Both the position numbers and the translations under genes were made by a program. Below the pieces are notes generated by a model, which worked only from the letters and a program-made list of their open reading frames with translations, was not told the DNA's origin and did not search any database. From Megalobrama amblycephala (Eukaryota > Chordata > Actinopteri > Cypriniformes > Xenocyprididae), in the NCBI RefSeq assembly GCF_018812025.1, contig NC_063052.1, forward strand, positions 15,064,001-15,128,000: a DNA stretch of 64,000 bases. Direction: 5' to 3'. This document shows positions 59,800 through 64,000 of this stretch, piece after piece. Numbering within the stretch: the stretch's first letter is position 1; each line of letters begins with the position of its first letter.

Positions 59800-60870
59800 A
59801 AATTAAATAAATTGTGTGGTACTTTTGTTAATGAGTGCAACCTTCCCCAATAAAAAAAAATGTAATAAATTATTAAAATATATTGAAATTAATATAACAT
59901 TTACTATACTTTCAATTAAAATTAAATGTGTTTTATTTACTCTATATTATATATTATATTATATTAATTATATTATATATTTTAATGTTATTTTATTTTT
60001 CTGTCGCATTTATTAATAAGTGCAATTTTCCTTAAAAAAAAACATTGAAAGAAGTTACTAAAATGTACTGAAATTAATATAACATTTATAATATATTTTC
60101 AATTAAAATTCAATTTGTATATTAAATGATATTATATTTTTCTGTGGCACTTTTTGTTAACGATTGCAACTTTCCCCAATAAAAAAAAAAAAAAAAAAAA
60201 TGTAATAAATTATTCAAATATATTGAAATTGATATAACATTTATTATATTTTCAATTAAAATTAAATGTGTTTTATTCACTCTATATTATACTATATTAT
60301 ATTATATTATATTATATATTTTAATGTTATTTTATTTTTCTGTCGCATTTATTAATAAGTGCAATTTTCCACAAAAAAACATTGAAAGAAAATACTAAAA
60401 TGTACTGAAATTAATATAACATTTATAATATATTTTCAATTAAAATTCAATTTGTATATTAAATTATATTATATTTTTCTGTGGTACTTTTTGTTAACGA
60501 TTGCAACTTTCCCCAATAATAAAAAAAGAGTAATAAATTATTCAAATATATTGAAATTGATATAACATTTATTATATTTCCAATTAAAATGAAATGTGTT
60601 TTATTTATATTATATTATATTATATTATATTATATATTTTAATGTTATTTTATTTTTCTGTCGCATTTATTAATGAGTGCAATTTTCCTCAAAAAAAACA
60701 TTGAAAGAAGTTACTAAAATGTACTGAAATTAATATAACATTCATAATATATTTTCATTTAAAATTTAATTTGTATATTAAATTATATTATATTTTTCTG
60801 TGGCACTTTTTGTTAACAATTGCAAATTTCCCCAATAATAAAAAAAAGGATAAATTTAAATCAATTATTA
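59800..60870. repeat. AT-rich tandem repeat, ~320-336-bp period
   Basis: Four imperfect units marked by 'ctttttgttaacgattgcaa' + 'ctttccccaataa' near 59820, 60148, 60486 and 60806. Each unit also carries 'tctgtcgcatttattaata' and 'aatgtactgaaattaatata'. No coding capacity. Confidence 0.85.
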
Positions 60871-61010
60871 AAATGTTTTGAAATTAATATAACAATTATT
60901 TTATTTAAATAAAAAAATAATTATTACTTTATATATATAAAATTGTATGTTATATTATAAACTTTATATTATATTATATTAGAATCTTATTTAATTTTTT
61001 TTGTGGCACT

Positions 61011-63935
61011 TGTTAATGAGAAAGATTCAGGCTCGACTGCTGTTTTATGAACACCATTTTTACACACGCAAAGTGAAAAAGTACTGTATTAATGCACCCA
61101 TTTTAAAATCCTGTTTTAATGCGCTGGTGATATAAACATCCGTCGAGCCTTTTACTTAAGCACATCTTTCATTTCATTAACTCCCAATCGCAGATTCACT
61201 CAGCTCTCAAAGCAGACATAATAAACGAAAGCTCGACTGTCTAATGATATTACATGCAGGAGGATCAGGAGAACTCTTCAAACTCTAAGCATTCCGTAAT
61301 CTATAATAAGATCAGAGACATAATTAAACTACTTAAACTCTTCGAAACAAAACAAAGCCTGAGGTTTGGATTTTTTGATAAGGCCGACTGTGTTCATGGA
61401 CGAGATATGACCAGCAATGGATCGTGTTTAATATTGTTGACAGATTCTGAGCGAAGCCTCGGGTGGATTTTAAGTATCAATCAACCGTAAAATGTGCGGT
61501 CAACTAGTTGTCCGACAGATTTATTTAGTAAGATCCATAGAAATGATAGCTTAGAGATAATTTAGTCTTTATATATTGCCCAAAAAATCCTATAAACATG
61601 ACCAACATAATTAAAGGATTAAATGGGATTTAAGGGAATAAAGAAAATAAGGATGATAAAAAGTTCTAGGTCTAACTGTAGTATTGAAGTAATCAGTTTA
61701 AACTATTTGCTAATTATATATATAATAGTTCCAGGCAGATTTTGACGTTCATATCACTTCGCCAAATGATTTCAGTTTTTACAGCCTACAACAGCAAAAG
61801 AAGCAAAACCCACAACAACACTGACCAAGAAAACATAGTAAACAATCGGATAAAAACGACCAATTATTTCCATGTTTTATCACGTTTTATTATGCACGGA
61901 AAGCAAATACTCTTTCTCCCACGCTTTCAAACACACACTCGCACAGAAACGTGTTATCAGTGCGATTTTATCAGTAAAATAGTTTAGCAAATTAAAAGTT
62001 ACATGACATTTCTCACTAGTGAGGCAATAACGGCGCTGTTCTTGAAGCAGATAAACTTACAGTTTCACTATTAGTAGAAAATTACTGCCGAACACTGTTG
62101 AGACTCACAGATCTCTCTCTATAACTGCATTATTCATTATACTAGTCTAAAAATTTTACTTTTCAAACTTTTTGTCATCCTAATAACAAACAGAGTTCAT
62201 CAGAGCAGCTTCAAGAATATCAAATACTGTCCATATTCATTTGTTGAGAATCTTTTTGAATATCTCATGTTTTTCTTTTTATGACTTGTAAGGCATTTTA
62301 AGGACCTGTAGGGACCCTTTAAGTAGCTTTCACATGCCTAATTAAAATTGGCATTTTTAACTCATTATTTTTATGTCTTTTAAACGCAGACGGCATCTCT
62401 ATCAACTCTCACAGCGGTGGGTCCAGTCTCAGTTACCTAGCCTGCCAGAACGAGCTCAAAAGACGCCCGTCGTTCTCCTCTTGTTTATTTATATCCCTCC
62501 TTCCTCTACTTCCTCTCCTCTGTGCAAAGACTCCAGCTGAAGAACTGTAGCTAACGGAGTCTAGCATTGCTATTCCCATCCCTCCACTTCAGCCGGAGTC
62601 GAGCGTGCTCAATTCAAGCTCCGCCAGAGAAACAAAAGCCAAGCGTTCGGCGGCCTTTTCAAGCCCTCCCGCGGAGAAGAGAGGAGACCGTCTGAGAAAA
62701 CCGCCAGCCTGTGTGAGCGCAACATGCTTCATGTAGTCAGCGTTGCATTTAATTCCCCTCGTCTTCCTCCCCCACTTGCCTCTCTCTCTCTCCTGCACAT
62801 TAGAGAGGAATCAATACGTATCAGTTCCCAGGGTGGTAAACACTTCAGAAGGCAGTGGATGCCATGGAAACTCTCGGGCTGCTGGGCTCTGATTTAGTCC
62901 CTGAGGTTTAAGAGGGGTGTAAAAACTGAGGGGGCGGCAGAGACGAGCCGTCCAGATGCAAAGTGTCGCTTTTAACTTTGAGAGATATCCACTCGTCTTC
63001 AAGAGGAACACAACATTGCTCGGCGTCCACAACAAATTTCAGTGTTTTCTGAGTTTCGGGGCCACTACACAGTTTCAAGGGGGCTCAAAATTATTTAAAA
63101 TAAGAAAAAATATACTTAAAAATAAGCGAAAACAGCTTAAACTCAAGATGCAAGCTGTCATATTTTTGTATTTTTATTAATTCCGTCAAAACCTGTCAGT
63201 TTTACTGAAGAACCACGGATCCTGCGGACTTGGAAAACCTATGAGGATTTTTTAAAACTCTAAAAGACTTCTAGAACTGGAAAAATCAAGGACATTTCTA
63301 TAAGAAATAAACATTTTTCCAGTTATTGATCATTTTTTTGGGGGTAGAAATTGTGATTTGTGAGTAAAAAAAAATTATGTTAAAAAAACCTATAATCAAA
63401 AATGACTAAAAAAGATTTTTTTAATAAAATGTAAACCCTGAAAAACGTTATTGAAACAGTATTATTTTAATTATTTATAATTTAATTATTTTAAGAACAT
63501 GTTGTATTACAAATATACTTAAGAATATTTATATAAATATTTCAATATTTAATTAAATTAATTTATATAATTACTCCTAGTTCCTGTAAACAAAAAAGCT
63601 TGAAATTGAGCAGCTTTTTCTTTAAAGCAGAAGCAAATATCTTCATATATTTAATATATTAGTAATCAGTTAATATTTTTAAGTCATCCTGGGGCCCTGT
63701 GGAATTTTGCTGAGGCCTCCAGGTCGAAAACCACTCATTAAGTCTGATTAATTAAAAAAATAATATTGAATTATTAATTATGAACAAAAACATTGATTAA
63801 AAAAAGCAGGAAAGCCAGCTAAATCATCTTCATCTAGATCTTTTCTCAGCAAATGCAATAATATATGCAATGATTTATGCAATAATATATGCAGTAATTT
63901 ATCATTAATTTGCTGAATTAATCAGGTGCTCTTAC
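61011..63935. other. ext1 intron 6, mostly unique sequence
   Basis: 61020-61500 and 62370-62960 are balanced and non-repetitive and could hold regulatory elements. The rest is AT-rich. No exon of ext1 or another gene is recognised. Confidence 0.5.
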
Positions 63936-64000
63936 CTGAGCGCAGTACTGAGATCTGGCCACTGAGACGAGGAGCTTGAGAATGGGTTGAGATTGAGAAA
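63936..64000 (-). CDS. ext1: ext1 exon 6, partial (runs off the window)
   Basis: The donor CAG|gtaaga at 63935 is on the minus strand. The 65 visible bases encode SQSQPILKLLVSVARSQYCA then Q, matching the start of the EXT1 GT64 domain. It joins exon 7 in phase 0. The 5' part of the exon, and exons 1-5 with the GT47 (GlcA-transferase) domain, lie beyond the right edge. Confidence 0.95.

Overview
The window is vertebrate genomic DNA, almost certainly from a teleost and most likely a cyprinid. It holds parts of three genes in the order slc30a8 (3' end, +), med30 (complete, +) and ext1 (3' half, -), which is the SLC30A8-MED30-EXT1 neighbourhood known from human 8q24. The genes were assembled by hand from short exons with GT/AG boundaries whose translations match these families. 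Several dispersed repeats (the 'AAAGGGATAGTTCAC' type, the 'CATTCAAAAGTTT' type, hairpin-like MITEs) are of kinds common in zebrafish-like fishes. Coding sequence is only about 1.6 kb; the rest is intron, intergenic DNA and a large amount of tandem and dispersed repeat.

Layout. 1-1800: last intron and last two coding exons of slc30a8 (zinc transporter ZnT8). They sit between two blocks of the same ~82-bp minisatellite (1-1152 and 2190-3012). 3.1-6.8 kb: AT-rich intergenic DNA with one MITE-like element, then a housekeeping-type promoter candidate at about 6855-6905. 7292-43478: med30, four coding exons (7292-7444, 7519-7677, 16572-16679, 43383-43478) encoding 171 residues of Mediator subunit 30. 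Intron 1 is 74 nt, intron 2 is 8.9 kb and intron 3 is 26.7 kb. The large introns hold two foldback elements, a GC-rich minisatellite (18.8-20.4 kb), a 5.9-kb array of a 42-bp repeat (22.5-28.5 kb), several TTTTA-rich arrays, and patches of ordinary non-repetitive sequence that could be regulatory. The last med30 exon lies in the loop between two ~0.9-1.1-kb inverted repeats.

45.4-64.0 kb: ext1 on the minus strand, convergent with med30. Six exons are visible (63936-64000 partial, 58131-58226, 54716-54805, 52220-52380, 49772-49943, 48441-48626). They encode the C-terminal GT64 glycosyltransferase domain of the heparan-sulfate polymerase, including its DED (DxD) motif. The ext1 introns carry a 1.1-kb CA-rich array, a polypyrimidine repeat next to a splice donor, MITEs and a ~330-bp AT-rich tandem repeat.

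The three genes do not form a pathway: a zinc transporter, a transcription co-activator subunit and a heparan-sulfate synthase. Their linkage is conserved synteny. I found no new protein-coding system. The most unusual content is structural: the palindromic duplication around med30 exon 4, the six-frame-open 42-bp satellite with higher-order structure, and a nested transposon insertion whose empty site is preserved elsewhere in the window.
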